A DNA stretch of 64,000 nucleotides from Monomorium pharaonis (lineage: Eukaryota; Arthropoda; Insecta; Hymenoptera; Formicidae). The notes under the pieces are model-generated. The model did not search any database, had not been told where the DNA came from, and saw only the letters and a program-made list of their open reading frames with translations. Below, in pieces: positions 51,001-62,504 of the stretch. The stretch lies in the NCBI RefSeq assembly GCF_013373865.1, contig NC_050476.1, positions 7,786,501 through 7,850,500 on the forward strand, in the 5' to 3' direction. Both the position numbers and the translations under genes were made by a program. Every line of letters begins with the position of its first letter. The stretch's first letter is position 1.

Positions 51001-52047
51001 GTCCCATGTATAAAGTTAACATATGTCGATGGACATTGTTAAGTAATAATTGCGAAACGTTCAAGGAGGATGGCATAATACACATGATTGCGCTTTTGTA
51101 CTTATACTTAATAGTCGCGATATTAACGTTTCACGAAATGATTATACCAATAGTAACTTCGTTAAAAATCATAATTGTAAATATGTTTAGGAAAATTTAC
51201 GAACCGTCGCGCATAACAAAATGTAATTAAGAGTTCGATAATGACATAAGAATCATAAATATTCATCAACGTTATATCGACGTTGGTGGAATGCTATGAT
51301 AACATGCGATATTTGTCGCGTGAGGCAGTTACAGCTGCGTATACCGGTGCCAATGCCTTTACCACGATTTCTGTAATTTGCATACACGCCTACTGCTTGT
51401 AAAATCGCCGCGCGCGGCTATATGTTCCAGTAATATATACAAAAATATAAAAATTACCAGCGCGATATTACTCGGTCGCAACACGCGAGCTCCGGTCGTG
51501 CACAAACGAAATCGCTGGTATGAATATAGAGAAAAGGTTGAAAGCCGCGCGGAGGTAAAGATGTCGTTGTAATACTTTAATTTGTAAAAGGAAAATAGAG
51601 AAAAACATCGACAGATTTATTAAACATTTAGAAGGATGATGGCGCAGCGTAAAAGTATTTGCGTAAGATGAAAATTAAAAAATTCGATATTTTTATCAAT
51701 TTGTAATTCGTCGTTATTTCATTGAAGAGATGGGAGAGACGGAAAGAGAGTGATGGAAATGGAATCATAATCGAGACATTCTCCCGGCTTACATTTTCTT
51801 GAGCGCGCGCGATGCACACGCGCACGTGCATGTGCATCCAGACATAATTGCGGCTCGTGTTGCATTCTCGAGGCCGATTCTTGAGGTGCGCCGTGACTTC
51901 GATAAACCTCAATTCCATAAAAGAGTGGCATGTGAGGCAACGTCCTCGGCACGATCAAATTTGTCTATAGAAAATTAGGATATACAATTCAAACCTTACT
52001 TATTTTTCTTTGAGAGAGAGATAGAAGAAATATATATATATATCATA

Positions 52048-52410
52048 CAGGGTGTCTCAAAACATGTGGATCAACGCTCGTAAAAAGGTAGAAGGGATCG
52101 AGATGAACATAAAAGTCTAATATTGTCTTGGGTTAGGTCTTGGGTTAGGTTTACCAATAATCGAGGTATTGATTTTTCAAATTATGCGAATGAGAGCGTG
52201 TCGAGGGAAGAGCTATCGTGAATGTATGATAAGCTTTCATTAATTTACTGTTCACAATTACGATAGAAATTAATTAGATTATTTGTAAATTCCATACGTT
52301 AATATCTCGATTATTGGTGGACCTAATCCAAGACAATATTGGACTTTTATGTTTATCTCGATCCCTTCTACCCTTTTACGAGCGTTAACCCACATGTTTT
52401 GGGACACCCT
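52048..52410. mobile_element. Inverted-repeat element with CAGGGTGTC ends
   Basis: Ends CAGGGTGTCTCAAAACATGT and ACATGTTTTGGGACACCCT are inverse with one mismatch. The arms extend about 110 bases each, including GGGATCGAGATGAACATAAA against TTTATGTTTATCTCGATCCC. TA flanks both sides. CAGGGTGTCYCAAAA-type ends are common among insect DNA transposons. No transposase; the middle is AT-rich. Confidence 0.8.
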
Positions 52411-53051
52411 TATATATATATTAATAAATAAAAAGTAAATTATTTAGAATAGATCGTAAATATTAAATAGTTTAGTGAATAAATCAAAATAATAAAAACA
52501 AATAAACTGCCAATATAAATCGACGCGATACTGTTACAAGTGCGTTATAATTATTTATAATCTTTAAAACGAATATATTTCGCACCTCGCAGAATTTATT
52601 TCATTAATTATAACGACATTTAGACTTGTTTTTTTCTATTTCTCAGACGTATATATAATTATCGAGACGTTCCGTTAAATAAGATAGATTCGCGTAACGG
52701 GAAGCCAGACGAGGATGCAAACGGTACGTTTTCCCGAGATTTAAATTCACAAGTTCTTGACACAACGTGTTGCGTCGCTCTCGTCTCTTATCACTCGAGT
52801 TTTGTATCAGCACCGTGGAAAGTACGAAATTTACGCCTTCGTTAACGGAATGTCCCTATACGGTGGATATAAAGTGCATCATAAAATGTGCATCATCTCG
52901 ATTTATCATCGCGGTCGTGCTCGCGCACACGAGCAACAAAATACTTGCTCGCATTCCCTTCCGTCGCCAGTGCGTGGAACATCTCGAGCATGTCCAAGGT
53001 TGTTAACCCATTGGCATGGGCGAAAATTGCAGTTTAGAATTTTCCGCTTTA

Positions 53052-53861
53052 TACACTGAGAAAAATGGTTTTATTATAATAATAAAACGGTTCTGGTTGA
53101 GCGTATTCTTATTAAACGAAACAGAATTTCTGGTTATCATAACAAGATTTTACAGCTTATAACTACACCGTTTGGTTAACTGTACTATAAGGATTTGATT
53201 AAGTTTTTCTTGTTGGATCTACAAAACTTCTTGTTGAATCTACAAAATAATACAAAACTTCTTGTTATATTTACAAAAATAGCGATAATGCTGGCGCCTT
53301 CGTTCTCGCAGCGCAAGTCGGTGCATGCCAATCTCGCGCAAACCAACGCGGTATCGATGCGATACTAATATCACGCGGTACCCATAAGGTAGCTTTTATA
53401 TTTGTTTCGTGTATCTTACAATCGTGTATTTACGTTATTCTATTTAACGGCATGGCGGACGAAAAAATGTCTTCTCTTCTGCGCGAATGGAATTTCGACA
53501 GCTATATAGAGATTTTTAGAGGTTAGTAAAATATATGTAAAATATATGCAGTGTACTTTAAACCAAGATATATTGTTATTATTTTAAAAACTATCCAAAC
53601 TCGTTTTTTAACCAAAAAATTGTGTTAACCTAATAAAACAATATAATAAGATTAACAAGAAATTTTTGTAGAGTTTTGTAAACCTAACAAAACGATGTAG
53701 TAAGATTAACAAGAAATTCTGGTAGATTCAAACAGAATGGAATTAACCAGAATCCTCTGGTAATTCCAACTACAAAATTTGTATCGTTCATTTTCGAACA
53801 AACGGACAGGTTGAATCAACCAAAATTTCTCATAAAACAACAAAACTTTTTTTCCAGTGTA
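53052..53861. mobile_element. Foldback transposon carrying a SAM-type exon
   Basis: About 810 bases bounded by TACACTGAGAAAAATGGTTT and, inverted, TACACTGGAAAAAAAGTTTT. The arms share degenerate repeats built on TTCTGGTT and its inverse AACCAGAA, and on CTTGTT/AACAAG. The termini resemble those of 12462-12677 and 54402-54619. The middle is less AT-rich and contains the small exon at 53452-53521. No transposase seen. Confidence 0.65.
53452..53521 (+). CDS. Captured first exon, SAM-domain-like start
   Basis: ATG at 53452 opens a 23-codon frame, MADEKMSSLLREWNFDSYIE then IFR, ending at GAG|GTTAGT, a good donor, in phase 1. The pattern SSLLREWNFDSYIEIF matches helix 1 of sterile alpha motif domains, as in insect proteins starting with a similar LLxEWxLxxYIxxF stretch. 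No matching second exon was found nearby, so this is a gene fragment or the 5' end of a chimeric transcript. Being inside the transposon, it may be repeated elsewhere in the genome. Confidence 0.5.
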
Positions 53862-54401
53862 CGTAAAAAAAGTTTGTGCGGTGCGAATAAGGAAACTGAT
53901 GAATGTGCCAAATAAAATTCACATCGGGTTTTTTGTTTTTCGATATTTTTCTAATCAAATTGGAAAAATTATCACGTGTACTGAATAGAGATTTACGTAA
54001 TGTCACCGAAAAGTGAAAGAAAGAGAAGACGATAAAAATCTCGATTTGTACCATAAATATAAAATTGATTTTTATATTTTTTACCTGCATATTTAATTTG
54101 TTTGTATATTTATTATACAATATGAAGAAATGTAATGACTCCAAGGTGAAATCATTCGTATGTGTCAAGTACAGATTCAAGGTCGCGAATATACGGTATT
54201 ATGTATTCTGAATTTTTTTGCACGTGAGGTGTGTCTGTATAAATATTTATGTTAAAATTTGTCGCCAAGTGCACACATTATGCATATGTACAGTACTCGT
54301 AATACTCTCATACATTTTATTCTTTTTCCACGTTTTAGACGTCTAGGCGTGCCTTTTCGTCGATGTAAAATTGTATTCTAGATAAAAACTTGTACGTGAC
54401 A

Positions 54402-54619
54402 TACACTGACAGAAAAGAATGCTTAACTCAAATGAATATTCATTCGAATAACATATTTTATAGAAAATGAATAATATTTATTTTAAATAAGAAATATTTT
54501 CTAAATTATAGAAAGTATTACTTGTTTTAAATAAGTATTATTGATTTTCTATAAAAAATGTTATTGATACTATTCGAATAAATATTTATTTGAATTAAGC
54601 ATTCTTTTCTGTCAGTGTA
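54402..54619. repeat. Palindromic MITE with TACACTGACAG ends
   Basis: About 218 bases. Left TACACTGACAGAAAAGAATG then CTTAACTCAAATGAATATT; right AATATTTATTTGAATTAAGC then ATTCTTTTCTGTCAGTGTA. The arms are nearly perfect inverses throughout. Non-coding. It lies about 0.5 kb from the SAM-exon transposon, which has similar ends. Confidence 0.88.
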
Positions 54620-57600
54620 TTGTTTCATATGCTGTCATTTCGCATCGATACAAAGTTTAATTTTTATACAAATTTTACAAAGCAGTGTATCAGATATGTC
54701 TATTACATCTTGCTTGTTCGAGATTATCACATTGACATGTATTATACATGTTAATTAGCGTTTGCTTTTCGAGATTGAAAGAAGAATTATCAAATCCCTT
54801 CAACTCTTGTTAGAGCAATAAATTTTGTCTTTATTTGGCGACATAAGAAATATTTCATAATTGAGATATATCGTAAGATAATACACGGTCGAGAAAATAC
54901 GACACATGAAACGTTTGATCTTTTACATTGTATATAAAGTTGAGGAAAAACATTTCGAATATATGTTATTTTTAATTCTAATAATTTGTTAGCTTTCAAT
55001 GACTCCTTTATGTCTGATATGTTTAGGAAATATTGATCTCTGAATGAAGAAGAGACTCACGGCTATATGTGAAAATATAGAATTGAGAGCGCCTATGAGG
55101 AATTCCCGGCATGCAGGATCGAAACGCATTGGTAACTTCGGTCTCGTGGCTAGGCATACGCACCAAAGCCCACTCACCTTCTTTCCTTTTCCCTTCCCTT
55201 TTTGCCGTGACTGTTGTGTGTTAAGCCTCCGTTGAAATCCTTAGGCCAGCATTAGAACCGCGCTGTGAACAGGAATTCTTTCACGTCGAGTCGTAGCTAC
55301 CTACGGCTGCGTGAGAACTCGTTGGCGAAATAGTTATATTTAATATATCGTACGATCCATAATTTTATTATGCCTTTTCCCTCATTTTTACAATTCGTGT
55401 TCCGCTATGTTAATGTGATACTTTTTTTAAACCTAAACTTGAGCTAGAAATAAGGAAATAAAGAACAAAATATTATAATTAATATATAAAGTAATAAAAT
55501 GTACGTGTGTATATTATATATATATATATATATAAAAGTCGAATAGTATATAAAATAATCAAGAATTATTTTGAAACTTAAAATACTCGGAATAATGAAA
55601 ACATGCGTGTTCTGATTATTTAAATATTTCATCTTGATTACACTTACATATATGTGTACTGTTTCTATACGTACGTTTTTTGCATATGTTAATATTTATT
55701 TATATTAATATCATATCGTAATTATATATTAGATGGTTCTTAGATAATTATATATTAGATTAAATAATTATATATTAGATATTCAATTTAAATTTATAAA
55801 TCTACATATTATTATTACATAATTTATTACTTATGTAAGAAATTTTTATACAATAATTTATAATGTGCTAGAAGCACTTTTTTAATATATCATAACTAAC
55901 TACAGAATTATTATTTACAACTCTTATTGGATGTAAAGAATAATTTAGCTCATATTAACAGCACTACTTATTTGTCATCACGCGAAATGACAATCGGTGG
56001 TGTGCCTATCACATAACAATGCTTTCTTTATGTTCTCACGGTATCTAATCTCATCGTAAATTGCAAAATTACCTTTGAACAACCTGTCGTCGTCAGTGAA
56101 AGCAAATCGATTATCATTTAACATAAATCTCCTTATTGCTAATTCCTACGTGTTGAACAGATTTATGTTTAGCGGCCGATTTAGCTGCCAAATCATTAAA
56201 GAATCGCGAGCGAAAATTTCGAAGCGAAACGCCTCACCTCGCACGATTAGAAGCGCTTGTTTGCACTTTCGAGACTATAAACAGGCGCAGCCAACTAAAC
56301 AATTAAATCACAATTTAATGACTCGAAGAATGCTTATTCCAATATAGACAAAGATTCATACAAGTAGAAGAAGAGAAACTTGAAGAGAAAAAAGAACAGA
56401 TTTCTCATTTTAAAATATTATTACTTTCGTAAAGTTGTTACGAGGTAATGATAATTTTTAAATATAAATTACTTTTTTTTACTTTTATTTTCTCTTATTT
56501 TACTTTTATTTACTTTTATTTCAATTATAAAATTAGACCACACATGTTTGTAGATAGATAAATTGAAGCAATTTATTTTTCGGGAAACATTGCAAATTTT
56601 ATAAAACGTCTTATATTAAATAATTGTTTCTTGTGTACTATTATTTCGAAAATTTCCGTATAAAATGGATTATATACACGTAATATTACAAAAATGTATA
56701 ATTTTTTCACCATTGAGTTTTTATATTCACGTAAACTCTTTGATATGACTTGACGTTATGAAAGCAATCAATAATTGTCATGCAGTTACGCAAATCCGAT
56801 TGACAACTCGCGGTTGTTGAATGTACTTATGGAATGTACTCATTGAGAAAATATTTACACCATATTAGTAGTATCACGCGAGGTATAGCGTTAAATAAAA
56901 TTATTTAGAATGCGTACAAGATCCTTAATTTTACATCGATACGATCTACAGGGTAAAATATACATATTTATCTGACATGGATTTTTATTATACTTATATA
57001 TATATATATTTTTTAAATATTTATATTTATACATCAAAGTTGATCAATTTGAATTTATATATTACACTCGCATATATTCTTTTTCTAATTCTTTGAATAT
57101 TTTTTAAGTAGTTATTAGTTTATTTTTGCAGTTAAAACTAGAAACGATTAAGAAGGAATTTCTCTTGGAACAAATTAGAATTTCACATACTTTACACACA
57201 TAACTATGCATAAACGAGTCGTCAGTTTCTCTTCCGTCGGGAGTGATCCATCGATGAACGTTTGACGCATGTGACACATCAATTTGCACAAGACACGATA
57301 AATCTTTCTGCTTTGAAAATGAAGAAGAAAAATATTGTTACGACAGACCGTTTTACACTTTCAAAATTACTTATGCCATACGCAAGATTTCAGCGAAGTA
57401 TTCGTAATCAAATTATATGCACGTGAATTATTTTTATTTTTATTAAATTTTTCAAAAATGTGTTTTAATGTATAAAAAAAAATTGATATAGATAGGCACA
57501 GTATTTGAAACATTTAGTAAATTATCTAGAAATTTTATTTCAACTGATAATTACGTCAATCGTGTATTTCCAATAGGTGGTGATAATATTACGCAAAACG

Positions 57601-58299
57601 TTATGTTAAAGAATGTGATATTTAAGAAATCTCAAGACACGTTAATTGTGCATAAGAATTGCGTTTAATGCAACTACGAAACAGGTATAGAAGGAAGTGA
57701 AAAGTGGACGAGGCTGCTTGCGCGTGAGTTAACTGCCGGAGTGTCCGGCGAACGATTAGCACCATGAGCGTAAAGTTTCACCTTTAAAAATGAAGTTTAG
57801 TTAACCGAGAAGAGAGAGGGAGAGAGAGAGAGGGAAGAGGAGGCGCGGAATTCCAGACATGTCTGGCAAACGAATTAAACTCATTGGAATTTCACTTCGG
57901 CGAGAGGCAAAGGGGCTGCTGCTTTCCGTTGGCTTTCTTAGCCAAGTATGGCACTGCTGACCCGATAGCCGGATATATGGCGACGTGCAAGAATCGACGT
58001 TGGTCGTTGCTGTCATTAAGTTATTGAACTTGGCTACTCCGCGCCTGGCAACACAACAATATCCTTACGATTAACTGCGCGATCCGAAACGAAAAGACGG
58101 CGAAACCGGGCGCGCATAAATTTAACGGAGCCTTGCGAACGCAAACTCTGAAGGCCAATTAAGATTTTCGTACGCCCTTACTCGCCCGTGACGAATTATT
58201 ACCTGACACATAATTCAAAGCCTCTTTTAGCGATACGTTTCGTAATGGGAACTTTGGCTTCTCTGTTTCAGTTATAATCAGCGGTACATCGTGGTTACC

Positions 58300-61200
58300 A
58301 TGCCGTACTACAACAGTGGCCACAGCCCCGCTTACAACAAAGGTAAGCAATCTGCTCGTTTGGATCATAACCGTGGAATTAAAAAGCTAATTACACTTTA
58401 AAATAATTTATCTTTTGCTAATGTACCGCTTGTCGCAATTTTATCTGATTATTACGAATTTCTCGGAGAAAATAAAGAAAAATCTTGCTACTTTAAGCGA
58501 AATAACAAATTTAAATATCATTACTTACTATTTTAGAAATAAAGGAAAAAAGTACTGAAAAAAAGAACATTTGACGAGAGATTATGCAAATTAATAAAAG
58601 AATTAACGAGAAATTTAAACGACACTTTGTATTTGTTCTACATGAATAAAGAAACGAGAAGTGTCTAAAGAATCTTATGATTTAATTATTAAAGACGAGT
58701 CTTACGTTTCAGATGCCGGCTCCAGTGGACCATCGAGTACTTCTGGTGGTCGCGCCAACAGCTCGGAGCCGACGTATATGATGGAACACTTGGCCACGTT
58801 CACCGTCACGAAGGAAACCGGTATTGTTTATCCGGCGGATGGTATGCGCCGCCTTCTACAGTTGGAGAAAAGCAATGGCATTTGGAGTCAAAAAATGCAG
58901 CTTCGTCTCGAGCGAAACTGGGTCCTTATCATGGACAACGAAACAGGGGTAATTTTTCTCTTTTACGCCGTACAGGTTCTATCGTGCATACACAGGCACT
59001 CAAAAAAACATGTTTACGGAACTTAACGATGCTTTTAATTAAATCCATATATTATATATCGCATCTCTGAGCCCCCACATAAAGAATTGCTATAATTTTC
59101 GACATCATATAATAAAGTAATGTCTCAAACGAAATATATTAATTGACATCGTTTGTGGATTGTCAATTTGCCGTGTCTCGCGAGAAAGACTGTCCGCAAA
59201 ATTACTGCGTACACGTAGATAGCGGCAAATTTATCTGACAATATACGATTGAAAATTTCAGGCCATCATGGAGCGATTTCCGGCTTCGTTGATACAGGAA
59301 CCAACCGCATTCACGTCGAGAGATCCCATGGAGATGTATAACAACATTTTGGTGTTTACTGTGGCCGATGATAGTGGTTCTGGCCAGCGAGCGGAGATGC
59401 ATATATTCCAGTGTCAGAGTGTATCGGCGCAGGACCTCGTCGAGGACCTGAAAATGTTGCAAATGGGAAAACTGGTCACGGGTGGTTCGCCTCGGGGACC
59501 TAGAGGACACATTCCACCACCACCTGCCTTACCGCCCCCGGAACCACCCTTGAACGGTGTTAACGTCAGGGAACAAGTGTCTGCTTTTAATGCGGCGAAT
59601 GGTGAGTATGTAATTGGAAAAAAAAACATTTTCTATTGAAAATAATGTCTAGACCAATTTTTATTATTAATTTGAAAGACAGTTGATAATACAAATAGCA
59701 AATTCAAGTTGAAAAATCACAATATTTGCCCTCTATATACGGAGGATTCTTGAATAGATAATAACAATATGATCTTAATACATACGTGTGTGTGAATTTA
59801 ACATAGCCGACGGGCAGACGGATATGTCCCGTGAGGAGAACAACGATGAGGTATCGTCGACATCGTCGGAAAAGTACGAGCGCGACGTAACGATTCTGAA
59901 TCACTGCTTCGACGACATCGAGAAATTTATTGCGCGTCTGCAGCACGCAGCTGCCGCGTCTCGGGAGCTAGAGCGCCGACGACGTAACCGGAAATCAAAG
60001 AAGAGAAACCTTGGTGATGGTATGTTAACGATGAGAGCAAAGCCGCCGCCCGAAGTGGAGTTCATTGATATCTTTCAAAAGTTTAAGCTTTCATTCAACC
60101 TCCTGGCCAAACTCAAAGCGCATATCCACGATCCTAACGCTCCGGAACTCGTACATTTTCTCTTTACGCCGCTTGCGCTTATCGTGGACGCCTCTCACGA
60201 TACTAATTCTGATCCGAATTTACCTAGTAAAGTAATATCGCCGCTCCTCACGCGAGAAGCGATCAATTTGCTGATAAACTGTGTCACTAGCAAGGAGACC
60301 GAACTATGGCACTCACTGGGCGATGCGTGGTTGATACCACGCGACCAATGGAAAGTACATGTGCCTCCGTATCATCCGATGTTTATGGACGGCTGGACGC
60401 CAGAGTATCCCATCCCCGAGGACAGGGATCATGATCATTTGGCGTCCTTGTTGAACGCGGATAAACAAAAGAGGGACGAGTTACCAGAACAACAAAACGA
60501 TCCTTATTACAATCATCGCGACGTGGATGAATCACATTACAGTAGCGATTATCTGGAGTACGAGAGCCGAGAGGAGCGTGGCGGTAACGAATACTTCGAT
60601 AGAAATTATGGCCCTAGTTCGGAATTGTATGGCCGCGAAGAGAGAGTGGATCAGACCAGGGCGCATAGTGACATTTCTGTGGATTCGATTGAGAGAGCTC
60701 CCAGAGCGGTTACCGGAATAGAGAGAGCACAGGAGGCTTGGTTGGATGAATTGGTAGCACGCCATGCTAAGATCGTACAAGTCACTTATCCACGTACCGC
60801 GAACAACGACAAGGAGCTCACAGTGGTCAGAGGCGAATATTTGGAAGTTCTTGACGATAGTAGGAAATGGTGGAAAGCAAGGAACTCTCGAGGGCAGGTC
60901 GCTCACGTACCGCATACCATCGTTACGCCGCACAATCCTGCTACTCATGCTGCTGACAATGACGTCTTTAATAATCCTCTATATACCAGCAGATATTCGA
61001 GGCAGGGACACGGCTATAATTATGAGGTGAGATTCATTAAGTGATGAACATACTTTTAGATAGCTTATTGTCAATAAATAATTATAGGCAATAAATAATA
61101 GGCAAGAGAAATGTAAATATATGCATGCACATATATTTATAGATAGTTTTATGCAAAAGCAGGAATATAATTATAACATGTTGGTTTGATATATATTAAT

Positions 61201-61594
61201 AAAATATAATAATATAAAAAAACAATGTATAATATATAACAATATAAATATAACACATCTGCAATAACGAATTATAGGAACCTTAATGTATTAAATTTGT
61301 ATTGAAATCGAAGTGTACAAACTCATATTGGAACATACTGCGGTGTGTTTTACAAAAGGCAGGATTTATTCACTCCTTAATGTATCGTATAATTCAGAAT
61401 TATGTATATTAAGATTGATTATTAATTATTAATAAATTTTATTTCTATTTGTAATAAAATTGATTGGGTGTTACAGGATTCGGAGATTGAGAGAACCAGC
61501 ACTAGTCCAGGCCCGGAAGCCACTCATCGAACACATGCGATTCCACCGCCAGCACCTGCTGATTGGGTGAGAAAGGAAAGACTTGGGAAAAAAG
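58300..61594 (+). CDS. Eps8: Eps8 homologue (3' end incomplete)
   Basis: Adaptor that links receptor signalling to actin capping and bundling (fly arouser, mammalian EPS8). Coding exons on the plus strand are 58300-58342, 58713-58948, 59262-59601, 59807-61026 and 61477-61594; all joins keep frame, for 652 residues plus one base. A PTB domain spans about 33-160 (EHLATFTVTKETG, LERNWVLIMDNETG, EMHIFQCQSVSAQDLVEDL). A proline-rich stretch follows (HIPPPPALPPPEPP), then the conserved middle region with a basic run, RRRNRKSKKRN, and an SH3 domain at about 526-581 (ELTVVRGEYLEVLDD, RKWWKARNSRGQVAHVP). The SH3 lacks a standard ALYDY motif, reading VQVTYPRT. The ATG at 58300 has a good context (ACCATGC), but the exon is open back to its acceptor at 58270-58271, so an upstream coding exon is possible. 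The exon ending 61594 must splice on; the C-terminal part was not securely found. Confidence 0.9.
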
Positions 61595-62206
61595 GTGAAT
61601 TTCGGTACTTTTAAAGTTATTTGTTTAGTGTGCGATTATAAGCCTTCTGTTCTTACTCGAATTTGATTAATTTCTGAATTAGGAAAATGTTAAGCTATAA
61701 ATTTTAGCTTTCATCGCTTCTTAAATAAGGGTCGATTTTTTTTTACAATAACGAATGTCTTCCAAGATCGATAGACGTTATCTTGATTGGCATAATCGCG
61801 ACATTAAAGTTGATATATTACTAAATCTAACAAAGTTATACGTAAGAGGTAAGAAAACGCGCATTATATTAGATTGTAAACGAACTGTAGCATAATTAAC
61901 CGTTAGATCATCGCCTGATTACCTTTTCAATTAGTATATTCAATTAGTATATTCGTAAAGGAATATTGTAATATCTGATGATTTTCTTTTGAACGTGTAC
62001 ATATGTGAATGTAGACTGTGTGAGCCATTCATATGATTGCAACGGGGCGTGGTATTCTAAGTTCTTAGCAAATTAATGTTTTGATATACATATATATATA
62101 TATCATTCGTAGAGTGACACCGGTAAACTTTGCTTTTTTTACATATAAATATATCTAGCTCTCGTATTCTTGCGTTATATGGCCATTGCCTATCTCTGTT
62201 TGGCAG

Positions 62207-62283
62207 GATGCAATGTTGCGACAAATTGTACAGTCATTGTTAAAAGAATTAACAAAAATGAAAAAGGATTCTAAATATTTCAA
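62207..62283 (+). CDS. Eps8: Candidate further Eps8 exon
   Basis: After a pyrimidine tract and acceptor CAG at 62204-62206, a phase-0 frame reads DAMLRQIVQSLLKELTKMKK then DSKYFK and stops at 62285. The composition (helical, Lys/Leu-rich) looks coding. It is in frame with an alternative donor at 61566 (GATTGG|GTGAGA) but not with the donor at 61594. A donor GTAATA at 62284 could also make it an internal exon. Confidence 0.4.
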
Positions 62284-62347
62284 GTAATAATTTATTCCAT
62301 ATGATATATAAATTTATTTATAATAATATTTACTCTCGAACACACAT

Positions 62348-62504
62348 GGCGTTTTCGACCGGTACTGGGTTAACCCGTTTCGGTTTCTTTTCCTCTAGAA
62401 CTGGCTAATCACAGTTATTTCCTTCTTCAGAAGAATGGCTGTGATTGGTCTTATGACGTCATTAATCGCTCCCGGAGCGATTAACCCAGGCCGGTCGAAA
62501 ACGC
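62348..62504. repeat. Foldback MITE with GGCGTTTTCGACCGG ends
   Basis: About 157 bases. The ends GGCGTTTTCGACCGGTACTGG and CCAGGCCGGTCGAAAACGC are inverse apart from a short gap. Inner pairs are GGGTTAACC against GATTAACCC and CTAATCACAGTTATT against AATGGCTGTGATTGG. More GC-rich than its surroundings. It lies in the Eps8 3' region. Confidence 0.85.

Larger units (their letters stand above)
45246..58271 (+). other. Long spacer, possibly Eps8 intron 1
   Basis: 13 kb without a supported host gene apart from a captured exon in a transposon (53452-53521). Contains the repeats at 47452-47753, 52048-52410, 53052-53861 and 54402-54619, plus CCAATATTGG-rich DNA at about 46330-46615. GC is raised at about 48.0-48.6 and 50.3-50.8 kb; the open frames there look random. 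Confidence 0.45.

Noticed and set aside
52130..52150. TTAGGT repeats resembling insect telomere units
   Set aside because: Only two units, inside the CAGGGTGTC-ended transposon. Not a telomeric array.
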